Shown here in pieces: positions 14,961 to 21,993 of a stretch of 33,781 nucleotides of DNA. The stretch comes from Kribbella antibiotica (GTDB taxonomy: Bacteria > Actinomycetota > Actinomycetes > Propionibacteriales > Kribbellaceae). The stretch covers positions 1 through 33,781 of the forward strand of contig NZ_SMKX01000093.1 in assembly GCF_004349055.1 (NCBI RefSeq), given 5' to 3'. The position numbers and the translations under genes are program-made. Under the pieces are notes generated by a model. That model saw nothing but the letters and a program-made list of their open reading frames with translations, was not told the origin of the DNA and made no database searches. The stretch's first letter is position 1, and each line of letters begins with the position of its first letter.

Positions 14961-16184
14961 ATGGTTGCAGCAGGTGACGAGGAGGACGATTCGGTGGTGC
15001 ACGACGGCAGATCGGGGCCGAGACCGCCCCGACGGGTGCCCGCCGGCGCGCCGCCGCTCACGCAGCTGCAGCCGACAATCCGCCGTACGACGCCTCCTCC
15101 GCGCCGCCCGTGGTTGTTCGGGCGCTTCCTGGCCGGGCTGGTTGTCCTCCTGCTCGTCGTGACCGGTGGTGCTGCTGCCGGCTGGTTCGTCCGCCAGGAC
15201 CGGACGTCGATCAACGAGGTCAAGGTGCTGGCCGATGTCGGGTCGAGTGTCGTCCGGGTGTTGTCGACCGCCTGTTCGGGGACCGGCGAGGGCACCGGCG
15301 TGTATGTCGGGGACAACCTGGTGCTGACTGCGGACATCGCCGTGCGCGAGCCGCTGGCAGCCGCGATCGTCACTCGTGACGGCGTGATCCGCCGGGCGAA
15401 TTTGCTCGGCACCGGGCCGGATGGAGTCGCCGTACTGCAGGTGGTGGACAGGTTGTCCGTGCCGCCACTGCAGATCGCAGCCAGTGCTCCGGATCCGGAG
15501 GCGGGCCGCGCGCTGCTCGGTTACACCGCGTCCGGCAATCTGGCCGCTCAGACTGTCGGGTCGGAGCACCGGCCGCGCCCGCTGGGCGAGGTGATGAACG
15601 CCGCGAAGCTCGGCGGACCAGTGTTCGACAAGTCCAACCAGGTGGTCGGGATGGTCACCGGCGACAACCTCGCGGGCAGCCGGATCGTTCCGGCCGCCAC
15701 GTTGCGCGCGCTCGCGGTCCGGAACGCGTCCGGGCTGACGCCGAACTCCGGCGGCTCCTGCACGGAGTCGCGTGGTCCGCAGAGCGCGGTGACACCGGTC
15801 CTGCAGGTGTCGGCGACGGAGCTGGCAGTGCAGGCGCAGCGAACGATGACCAACTACCTGACTCTGCAGAACCGCCATGACTTCGCCGGCGTGCGGAAGT
15901 ACTACACGAGCCGCCTGGCCGGCGCCCTGCCGCTGACCAAGGACCGGCAGGGGCACCTGACGACGTACTTCTTCGGGGCGACCATCACCGAGATCACCCA
16001 GTCGGACGGCGGGGTGAACGTCCGGATCAACTATGTGACGCTTTTCTCCTCCGACGCGCACGGCGCCGAGGGCAAGAACTGCAACCGCCTGGACCAGCGC
16101 TATCGCCTGCTGCCCTCGGCAAACGGCCTGCTGATCGACGGGTCTTCCCAGGTGACCTCACCCCGCCCGTGCGATCAGACCTGA
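14961..16184 (+). CDS. Membrane-anchored trypsin-like protease homologue lacking the catalytic triad
   Basis: The 407-aa protein has a Pro/Arg-rich cytoplasmic N-terminus (1-52), one transmembrane helix (about 53-77) and an extracytoplasmic domain. Residues 95-240 follow the plan of a trypsin-like/DegP fold: VVRVLSTACSGTGEGTGVYV, then VLTADIAV where the family has VLTAAHVV, PDGVAVLQV where it has DLAVLKV, and KLGGPVFD where it has NSGGPVFD. His, Asp and Ser are thus replaced by Ile, Gly and Leu, giving a likely pseudoprotease. The C-terminal 120 residues may form an NTF2-like domain. ATG 14961 is a cautious start, since the longer frame overlaps the terminator of ilvC. Its role between ilvC and serA is unknown. 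Confidence 0.72.
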   Translation: MVAAGDEEDDSVVHDGRSGPRPPRRVPAGAPPLTQLQPTIRRTTPPPRRPWLFGRFLAGLVVLLLVVTGGAAAGWFVRQDRTSINEVKVLADVGSSVVRVLSTACSGTGEGTGVYVGDNLVLTADIAVREPLAAAIVTRDGVIRRANLLGTGPDGVAVLQVVDRLSVPPLQIAASAPDPEAGRALLGYTASGNLAAQTVGSEHRPRPLGEVMNAAKLGGPVFDKSNQVVGMVTGDNLAGSRIVPAATLRALAVRNASGLTPNSGGSCTESRGPQSAVTPVLQVSATELAVQAQRTMTNYLTLQNRHDFAGVRKYYTSRLAGALPLTKDRQGHLTTYFFGATITEITQSDGGVNVRINYVTLFSSDAHGAEGKNCNRLDQRYRLLPSANGLLIDGSSQVTSPRPCDQT

Positions 16185-16262
16185 GGTACGATCGACGTAG
16201 CGGGCACAGCGCGGTGCTCAGATCCTTACGAGCCCCTACCGCTTTCGCAGGAGACATCTCCC

Positions 16263-17861
16263 ATGACTGATGTGACTCGTCCCGTCGTCCTGATCGCCGA
16301 AGAGCTGAGCCCGGCCACCGTCGAGGCCCTCGGTCCCGATTTCGAGATCCGGCACGTGAACGGCGCCGACCGCGCCGCGCTGCTCCCGGCGATCGCCGAT
16401 GTCGACGCGATCCTGATCCGCAGCGCCACCAAGGTGGACGCCGAGGCCCTGGCCGCGGCGAAGAAGCTGAAGGTCGTCGCCCGCGCCGGTGTCGGCCTGG
16501 ACAACGTCGACGTGAAGGCCGCCACCCAGGCCGGTGTGATGGTCGTCAACGCGCCGACCTCCAACATCGTCAGCGCCGCCGAGCTGGCAGTCGCCCTGCT
16601 GCTGGCCGCCGCGCGCCGCGTCCCGGCTGCTGACCTCTCGCTGAAGAACGGCGAGTGGAAGCGGTCGAAGTTCTCTGGCGTCGAGCTGTTCGAGAAGACC
16701 GTCGGTATCGTCGGCCTCGGCAAGATCGGCGTCTTGGTCGCCCAGCGCCTGGCCGCCTTCGGCATGAACGTGATCGCGTACGACCCCTACGTGCAGGCCG
16801 GCCGCGCCGCCCAGATGGGCGTCCGCCTCGCCTCGCTCGACGAGCTGCTGGCCGCGTCGGACTTCATCTCGGTGCACCTGCCGAAGACCCCGGAGACCAT
16901 CGGCCTGATCGGTGACGAGCAGCTGCACAAGGTCAAGCCCGAGGTCATCATCGTGAACGCCGCGCGCGGTGGCATCGTCGACGAGACCGCGCTCTACTCG
17001 GCACTCAAGGAAGGCCGCGTCGCCGCAGCCGGCCTCGACGTGTTCGCCAAGGAGCCGTGCACCGACTCGCCGCTGTTCGAGTTCGAGAACGTCGTCGCCA
17101 CCCCGCACCTGGGCGCCTCCACCGAGGAAGCCCAGGAGAAGGCCGGTATCGCCGTCGCCAAGTCGGTCCGCCTCGCCCTGTCGGGTGAGCTCGTTCCGGA
17201 TGCGGTCAACGTCCAGGGTGGCGTCATCGCCGAGGACGTCCGGCCCGGGATCGGCCTGACCGAGAAGCTCGGCCGGATCTTCACCGCTCTGGCCGGTGGC
17301 GTCGCGCAGCAGCTCGACGTCGAGGTCCGCGGCGAGATCACCCAGTACGACGTCAAGGTGCTCGAGCTCGCTGCGCTCAAGGGTGTCTTCGCCGACGTCG
17401 TCGAAGACAACGTCTCCTACGTGAACGCGCCGCTGCTGGCGGCCGAGCGTGGCCTCGAGGTCCGCCTCGTCACCGACCACGAGAGCCCGGAGCACCGCAA
17501 CCTGATCACGCTGCGCGGCACGCTCGCCGACGGCGCGCAGGTCTCGGTCAGCGGCACCCTCGTCGGCGTCCGCCAGTCGGAGCGCCTCGTCGAGGTCGAC
17601 GGTTTCGACGTCGAGGTCGAGCTGGCCGCGCACCTGGCCTTCTTCACCTACGAGGACCGTCCGGGCATCGTCGGCCAGATCGGCCGGATTCTCGGCGACG
17701 CCGAGGTCAACATCGCCGGCATGCAGGTCAGCCGCGACCGCAAGGGTGGCAAGGCTCTGGTCGCGCTCTCGGTCGACTCGGCCATCGCGCCGACCGTCCT
17801 GGACGACATCGCTTCGGCGGTCCAGGCCGACACTGCCCGCACTGTGGACCTTGACGCCTGA
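16263..17861 (+). CDS. serA: D-3-phosphoglycerate dehydrogenase (long, ACT-containing type)
   Basis: This 532-aa enzyme oxidises 3-phosphoglycerate to 3-phosphohydroxypyruvate, the first step of serine synthesis. It has ARAGVGLDNVD at 73-83, the NAD loop GLGKIG at 151-156, the catalytic Arg in NAARGGIVDE, Glu in FAKEPC and His in TPHLGAST. An intervening domain and a C-terminal ACT domain (about 457-532, including YEDRPGIVGQIGRIL) give serine feedback control, as in the Mycobacterium-type enzyme. ATG 16263 follows GGAG by about 9 nt. Its position after ilvBNC is the usual actinobacterial order. Two hairpins follow the gene. Confidence 0.97.
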   Translation: MTDVTRPVVLIAEELSPATVEALGPDFEIRHVNGADRAALLPAIADVDAILIRSATKVDAEALAAAKKLKVVARAGVGLDNVDVKAATQAGVMVVNAPTSNIVSAAELAVALLLAAARRVPAADLSLKNGEWKRSKFSGVELFEKTVGIVGLGKIGVLVAQRLAAFGMNVIAYDPYVQAGRAAQMGVRLASLDELLAASDFISVHLPKTPETIGLIGDEQLHKVKPEVIIVNAARGGIVDETALYSALKEGRVAAAGLDVFAKEPCTDSPLFEFENVVATPHLGASTEEAQEKAGIAVAKSVRLALSGELVPDAVNVQGGVIAEDVRPGIGLTEKLGRIFTALAGGVAQQLDVEVRGEITQYDVKVLELAALKGVFADVVEDNVSYVNAPLLAAERGLEVRLVTDHESPEHRNLITLRGTLADGAQVSVSGTLVGVRQSERLVEVDGFDVEVELAAHLAFFTYEDRPGIVGQIGRILGDAEVNIAGMQVSRDRKGGKALVALSVDSAIAPTVLDDIASAVQADTARTVDLDA

Positions 17862-17893
17862 CTAGACCGAATGGCTGTTTAACTGAGTATCAG

Positions 17894-17951
17894 CCAGCCA
17901 CCCGCAGGCGCATGGTGGCTGGTCAGGCCCCGGACCCAAGTGTCCGGGGCC
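17894..17951 (+). terminator. Double-hairpin terminator after serA
   Basis: The first stem is CCAGCCACC (17894-17902) with GGTGGCTGG (17914-17922). The second is GGCCCCGGAC (17926-17935) with GTCCGGGGCC (17942-17951). Both are perfect. The second is followed by CTCATTTCATT. It may also serve the converging zinc-ribbon gene. Confidence 0.75.
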
Positions 17952-17971
17952 GCCTCATTTCATTGAAAGGG

Positions 17972-19105
17972 CTAGCGCCGGGCTAGGGGCTTGCGCGTCA
18001 GGCGCAAGGCAGTGGCGAGGTGGCGCTTGTTCATCACCCAGGCTGGATCCCCGGCTGCGACGGCTGAGCGCAGAGCTCCTACCTCCTCGTCGTCAGCTTC
18101 GGTGAAGTTGGTCACGTAAGTTCGGATGAAGTGCTTGAAGAGGGCAGGCAGCTGTCCAGTCTGGATCGCGCTCTTCTCCTTTAGGGTGACGAGCGGCAGG
18201 AACCAGGTCTCGAACGCCGTTCTGGCGGCCGGGCCCGCGTGGTACGTCGCGTAGATCGGCCGTAGCGCGATGGGCAGTTCGTCGTACGGGCAATGTCCAT
18301 GGAGCGCGTATTGCAGTCTGGTGCCATCCTGCTCCCTGAAGAGCCTGCCGTATGCCGCGACGTGATTCGCTGCGTTCTCAGTGGTCAGCATGACTGCTTT
18401 CCGTGCTTCTGAGCGTCGGGCTACAGCGAGTACGGCGACATGGAGGCCAACGCGAGGGTCGAGCACGAAGCCCGGAAGCCCCAACGAGGACAAGTCGATT
18501 CCATAGCTCCGAGTGCGCGAAAGGATCAGGAGTCGAGGGACGTTGCTCGACGTGCTCTGCAGATGCAGAGGCTGCCGACGCTGACTGGCATGGATATCTG
18601 CTCGACCTAGCGCGGGAGCGCCCTCAGGATTCTCGGCGACCAGATGGCGAGAGGTCAGCAGTCTGATGCGCAGACCGCCGCAGGCTTTGCACTGGTCGGC
18701 GCCGTGTCCAGTCATGTGTCCGCAGTCCTGGCATGTCGGAACCGCTTCAGTACTGATCCGCAACAAGCCCGCGCGAAGCCGGCGTTCGATCATCTCGAGC
18801 GCCAGTTGTTGAACTTCAGCATCAGTGTCTGTGGCTACAGCAGTTGCAGAGCGGGACTCGGGAGGGTACTTGCTAGAGATCAGATCAGTTTCGAACTCGC
18901 GGCGCGAGACCTGGGGCGAGACCGTTGATCGGCGGTGACGTAGATCGCCTTCGAGAGTGACTGTGTTCCACAGGTGGGGCGCCGGTCCGACGTCGAGGAT
19001 GCCGTTCAGGGCCGCGGCTATGCGCATGCCCACCGCCTTGCCAGGCTTGTCCTGGAAGTCGAAGGCGCCGTTCTGGACAGGTCCGTTGAGGAACAGGACC
19101 TCCAT
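17972..19105 (-). CDS. Zinc-ribbon protein of unknown function, 377 aa
   Basis: The most telling feature is a CxxC-x10-CxxC knuckle (Cys125, Cys128, Cys139, Cys142, within CQDCGHMTGHGADQCKACGG), expected to bind one zinc ion. The N-terminus MEVLFLNGPVQNG and a later RTRSYGIDLSSLGLPGFVLD stretch loosely recall class I aminoacyl-tRNA synthetases, which often carry such knuckles, but no clear HIGH or KMSKS motif is present, so this is only a hint. The C-terminal third is basic and helical (NKRHLATALRLTRKPLARR). It is last in a tightly packed minus-strand run and its ATG overlaps the stop of the histidine phosphatase by one base. Base composition appears lower in GC than the ilv genes. Confidence 0.65.
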   Translation of the reverse strand: MEVLFLNGPVQNGAFDFQDKPGKAVGMRIAAALNGILDVGPAPHLWNTVTLEGDLRHRRSTVSPQVSRREFETDLISSKYPPESRSATAVATDTDAEVQQLALEMIERRLRAGLLRISTEAVPTCQDCGHMTGHGADQCKACGGLRIRLLTSRHLVAENPEGAPALGRADIHASQRRQPLHLQSTSSNVPRLLILSRTRSYGIDLSSLGLPGFVLDPRVGLHVAVLAVARRSEARKAVMLTTENAANHVAAYGRLFREQDGTRLQYALHGHCPYDELPIALRPIYATYHAGPAARTAFETWFLPLVTLKEKSAIQTGQLPALFKHFIRTYVTNFTEADDEEVGALRSAVAAGDPAWVMNKRHLATALRLTRKPLARR

Positions 19106-19788
19106 CAAATCTCCTCAGACGGTGGCGCAATCGTTGCTTGCTTGACGAAACGATCTCCTCGTACGACGTAGTGCAAGATCGCCGCGTTTGGCATCTTGGC
19201 GGCTTTCTCCTCCTTGAGGGTTTCCTCCAGCGACTTGCCTTCGAGGAGAGAGCGGATGGCCACCGCGGCAGTCTGGTGGGTGAACGCGACAACTGACTCA
19301 GTGCTCTCCAGTTGATGTCTGGCGATTTGAAGGAATCCGGTTACCCGCCGGCTGACACCTTCGGTCAGGGACTCGCCCCCTCCTGGCGCTGTCCAGAGAT
19401 GCTTCCGGTAGCGACGCTCGTCGGCCGTATCGGGATAGGTCGTGTAGAGCTCGCGCTTCGTCATATAGGTGGCGTCTCCGTAGTGCTGTTCATCAAGGAG
19501 AGCTGTTTGCCTTGGCCACGGTTCGGGGAGCTTGGGGAGAGCAATCAACGCTGTGTCGATCGCACGGCGGTACCTCGAGGTGTAGACCCGCTTGTCGTCG
19601 CTCGCGATGGTCGGCAGGATGTCTCCGAGCCACTGGGCTTGACGAAACCCTCTCGGGGTCAGTCCAACGACGTGACGAGAGATTCGGTGCGCTGCCGGCC
19701 CGTCATACGGGCGTGGGTCGCGGTAGAAGCCGTTGTGCTTGTCGGCGTTCTCCACGGATTCGGCATGTCGGATGATGAGGAGGTTCAC
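19105..19788 (-). CDS. Histidine phosphatase superfamily protein, 227 aa
   Basis: The LIIRHAES motif at residues 3-10 supplies the phospho-accepting His8 of the phosphoglycerate-mutase-like fold. RYRRAIDTAL holds the conserved Arg, and AFTHQTAAVAI the second catalytic His. Such enzymes remove phosphate from sugars, nucleotides, proteins or small metabolites. The start is a GTG at 19788 with AGGAG 8 nt upstream, 12 nt after the nucleotidyltransferase stop. It lies in the same transcription unit as an APH-like kinase and a nucleotidyltransferase, so it probably acts on a phosphorylated or nucleotidylated intermediate made by them. The substrate is not readable from sequence. Confidence 0.82.
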   Translation of the reverse strand: MNLLIIRHAESVENADKHNGFYRDPRPYDGPAAHRISRHVVGLTPRGFRQAQWLGDILPTIASDDKRVYTSRYRRAIDTALIALPKLPEPWPRQTALLDEQHYGDATYMTKRELYTTYPDTADERRYRKHLWTAPGGGESLTEGVSRRVTGFLQIARHQLESTESVVAFTHQTAAVAIRSLLEGKSLEETLKEEKAAKMPNAAILHYVVRGDRFVKQATIAPPSEEI

Positions 19789-19800
19789 CCTTGGCTCCTC

Positions 19801-20901
19801 TCAGTTGGCCAGGTTCGCAACGTAGGAACCTCGGACGTTCCAGGGCGTGAGTTCGATGCCGAACCCATTTCGGGCTCCATCCTGGGTGTGGACGAGCTTG
19901 CCGGACAGGTGCACGATGTCCCCGGCCCGGAAGGCTCCGGTGTAGGCGCCCAGATACGACCTCATCTGGGTGATTCGGTGGGCAAACGAATCAGGCTCAT
20001 CGATGGTCGAACTGAGGATCATCTGGACCTCGATCCCGTAGACGGCCGGCGTCGTGAGACCTTCGGAGTGATCAGTGATCGTCGCCAGGAGTGACATCTC
20101 GCCGATCTCCTTGGACGAAACGCTTGCGAAGGTCTTGTCGTGGTCGGCTCTGAGTGGCTCACAATTGATATGCGCAGTGGCGTTGACGGTCAGGCCCTGC
20201 AGTTTGCGGCGTTCCTGCTTGATCAGCGCATCAAAGGAACTGCCCTCCATATATTTCGCACGACGCAGGTAGAGCTGGGTGAGGCTGTTCCCCTCATAGG
20301 GGTTGATGAGACCGAGGTCGTCGAACAGTTCCTGAGCAGCCGCATAACCGTCGGGGCCATAACAGACCAGGTCGATGTCTGATCGGTCGTTGAAGCAGCC
20401 GAGGAGAAATGAGCCTGTCACCCCGATCAGATCCTGGGCGTCCATGGCAACCACGCGTTCAATGATCGACAGGAGGTCCTTGCCAACGCGGTTTTCGGCG
20501 ACTTGCCCGGGCTCTTCGTGGATCGCCTTCAAGGCGACTCTGCAGGAGTAGTGGACGGCGATGTCATCTCGCGGGAGGCCGGTGATCACGCACCCCAGAG
20601 TGTCGGAGTAGACGTAGCACTCGGGCCGATCGGCAAGGATGCCGAACGACTTCGACACGACGCTGTTCTGGCGGTAGGTGCGACTGAAAAGTTGCCGGTC
20701 CCCCTTGGCGTCGGGGTGGTACTTCACGTACCCGAGGTAGTGGCTGCCCGGATGGCTGTCGCCGATGACCTTGAAGACGATGCCGTGCTGATCCATCACG
20801 TAGTCGCGGTCCCGTACGGACGGAACTGGCCTACCGATAGTCAGCGGCGAACCGTTCCAGTGTGGGGAATGTGCCGGTGTCGATGGCGCCGGTCGACTCA
20901 T
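19801..20901 (-). CDS. DNA polymerase beta-type nucleotidyltransferase
   Basis: The core motif is GVTGSFLLGCFNDRSDIDLV, a Gly-Ser followed by a DxD, as in pol-beta-fold transferases that move a nucleoside monophosphate onto RNA, protein or an antibiotic. A C-terminal GDIVHLSGKLVHTQDG segment may form an OB-like fold. The start is uncertain. The ATG at 20901 gives 366 aa but overlaps the kinase gene by 71 bp. A GTG at 20799 gives 332 aa but drops a RDRDY segment that looks conserved. I list the longer form. The gene sits between the APH-like kinase and the histidine phosphatase in one transcription unit. Antibiotic adenylyltransferase, tRNA-modifying enzyme and MNT-like toxin or antitoxin remain open. 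Confidence 0.7.
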   Translation of the reverse strand: MSRPAPSTPAHSPHWNGSPLTIGRPVPSVRDRDYVMDQHGIVFKVIGDSHPGSHYLGYVKYHPDAKGDRQLFSRTYRQNSVVSKSFGILADRPECYVYSDTLGCVITGLPRDDIAVHYSCRVALKAIHEEPGQVAENRVGKDLLSIIERVVAMDAQDLIGVTGSFLLGCFNDRSDIDLVCYGPDGYAAAQELFDDLGLINPYEGNSLTQLYLRRAKYMEGSSFDALIKQERRKLQGLTVNATAHINCEPLRADHDKTFASVSSKEIGEMSLLATITDHSEGLTTPAVYGIEVQMILSSTIDEPDSFAHRITQMRSYLGAYTGAFRAGDIVHLSGKLVHTQDGARNGFGIELTPWNVRGSYVANLAN

Positions 20902-21736
20902 ACTGATCAAGTCCCATCGTGAAGAGGGTGCGGCGGTACTGCCACTTGACGTGCTTGTCACGTCGCTCCGGATCGGTTGGCCGCATCAGAGCAAGGAAGA
21001 AGAAGCATTTGGCGAGGAGGAAGTCGCCGAGATGCTCACTCACCGCAGACCCCAACAACTCGACACTGACCTTGTCCAGGGCTCGGAGGTACGTCGCTCG
21101 CTGCTCGGCGGTAGGGCTGTAGCCCTTTCCGCCGCCTTTGAAAGCCACGAGTTCTAGCACCGGATAGACGTCGTATCCGAGCGGAGCAGGACCATGGTGC
21201 TGCCAGTCGATGATGCCGGACGCCAGCATGTTGGGCAGGCCGTAGTCGAGATGCCCCAGACAGCTCGGCAGGCTGTCCGTCCGCCTGACGGCGCGTCCGA
21301 CCAGTTGCCGGGTCCGGGGAGTGTCGAAGTCGGGGTTCTCGTCGAAGACGTTGCCAGTAAAGGCGGCTTTGTCGAACCAAGGAGCAGGGACTTGCGGGTT
21401 GTCCGCCTGAGCTCGCATGAGTCGCGCGGAGACCTGTGCCGCCGTACTGATGAGTTCCTCGCTGATCTGACCGTCGCGGCTGACGTCCATCAAGGCCAGG
21501 TCGTGGAGCGTAGCGTCCCCAAGGGAGCGTTCGACGGCGTAGAAGACGCCGTCATCGGTGCCACTGGAGATGATTTCGGGGACCGGGTAGCCGAGATCAG
21601 TTATGTGGCGCTGAAAGCTCACCTCGTCGCGGAGGTCATCAGTGCCTGTTCGCTTGTACAGCTCTCCGTCCGCTGATCTCCAGACGGCGCCGGTATCGCT
21701 TGCTGTTCTTGACTTGACGAACGCCCACTCACTCAT
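20831..21736 (-). CDS. Aminoglycoside phosphotransferase (APH)-family kinase, 301 aa
   Basis: The protein-kinase-like APH fold is shown by Lys28 in LYKRTG, the catalytic loop LGHLDYGLPNML (His162, Asp164, Asn169) and the metal-binding Asp177 in GIIDWQ. Members phosphorylate aminoglycosides, choline, homoserine, hexosamines or other small hydroxyl compounds. The ATG at 21736 overlaps the stop of a 41-codon upstream frame by four bases and is followed by the nucleotidyltransferase, phosphatase and zinc-ribbon genes. Divergent control by the XRE regulator is likely. Resistance is possible, but the company of two further phosphate-handling enzymes points to a small pathway or modification system. 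Confidence 0.85.
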   Translation of the reverse strand: MSEWAFVKSRTASDTGAVWRSADGELYKRTGTDDLRDEVSFQRHITDLGYPVPEIISSGTDDGVFYAVERSLGDATLHDLALMDVSRDGQISEELISTAAQVSARLMRAQADNPQVPAPWFDKAAFTGNVFDENPDFDTPRTRQLVGRAVRRTDSLPSCLGHLDYGLPNMLASGIIDWQHHGPAPLGYDVYPVLELVAFKGGGKGYSPTAEQRATYLRALDKVSVELLGSAVSEHLGDFLLAKCFFFLALMRPTDPERRDKHVKWQYRRTLFTMGLDQYESTGAIDTGTFPTLERFAADYR

Positions 21737-21858
21737 TCGGCCATCTTTCCGTAATCCGAAATGGAATGGATGACAGGGCGGGCATCGGGCACAGGGAATT
21801 CACGACACCCGCCCTGTCGTACAGGGCCTGAAATCCGCCGAATGGCGTTGACGTTCAT
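21733..21858 (-). CDS. Possible 41-aa leader or small protein upstream of the kinase
   Basis: The frame from ATG 21858 encodes MNVNAIRRISGPVRQGG and continues to a TGA that overlaps the kinase ATG as ATGA (21736-21733), a sign of translational coupling. GAGG lies 9 nt before the ATG. Against it, only about 59 percent of third codon positions are G or C, lower than expected for a coding frame in this genome, and the frame contains the 11-bp inverted repeat at 21772-21818. It may be a regulatory leader, a small peptide gene, or chance. Confidence 0.35.
   Translation of the reverse strand: MNVNAIRRISGPVRQGGCREFPVPDARPVIHSISDYGKMAE
21772..21818. repeat. Perfect 11-bp inverted repeat in the kinase-operon leader
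   Basis: GACAGGGCGGG (21772-21782) is the exact reverse complement of CCCGCCCTGTC (21808-21818), with a 25-nt loop. It would form a hairpin in the 5' part of the minus-strand transcript, 36 bp upstream of the kinase start. It could be a regulatory RNA structure or a protein-binding site. Confidence 0.7.
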
Positions 21859-21923
21859 CGGCTCGATCCTCGTCTTGGTCACTTGGCTACCAGGCATGCA
21901 CCAGGTAACCGCGCCACACGGAA

Positions 21924-21941
21924 TGTCGGACAGGTCCGACA
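21924..21941. promoter_or_regulatory. Palindromic operator of the XRE regulator
   Basis: TGTCGGAC-AG-GTCCGACA is a perfect 8+2+8 palindrome. It overlaps a weak -35 (CGGACA, 21927-21932) that pairs with GACAAT at 21951-21956 at 18 nt, the likely promoter of the regulator gene. Position and symmetry suggest autoregulation, and possibly control of the divergent cassette. Confidence 0.6.
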
Positions 21942-21993
21942 GTGATCTGCGACAATCAGGTCGGTACCGTTGGTGGTCGGAGGAGGGCGCGCT

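Noticed and set aside
13506..16061. Long minus-strand open frame (851 codons) across ilvC and its neighbour
   Set aside because: It lies antisense to ilvC and the protease-like gene. Its product is rich in Arg, Asp, Val and Gly with no domain, as expected for a shadow frame in high-GC DNA.
16236..17633. Minus-strand open frame opposite serA
   Set aside because: The translated product is low-complexity (repeated LGQ, DDV, GG patterns) and the plus-strand serA is unambiguous.
20831..21736. Calling the APH-fold kinase an aminoglycoside resistance gene
   Set aside because: The fold is shared by kinases with many substrates. The operon partners and low visible similarity to known resistance enzymes do not support a specific drug.
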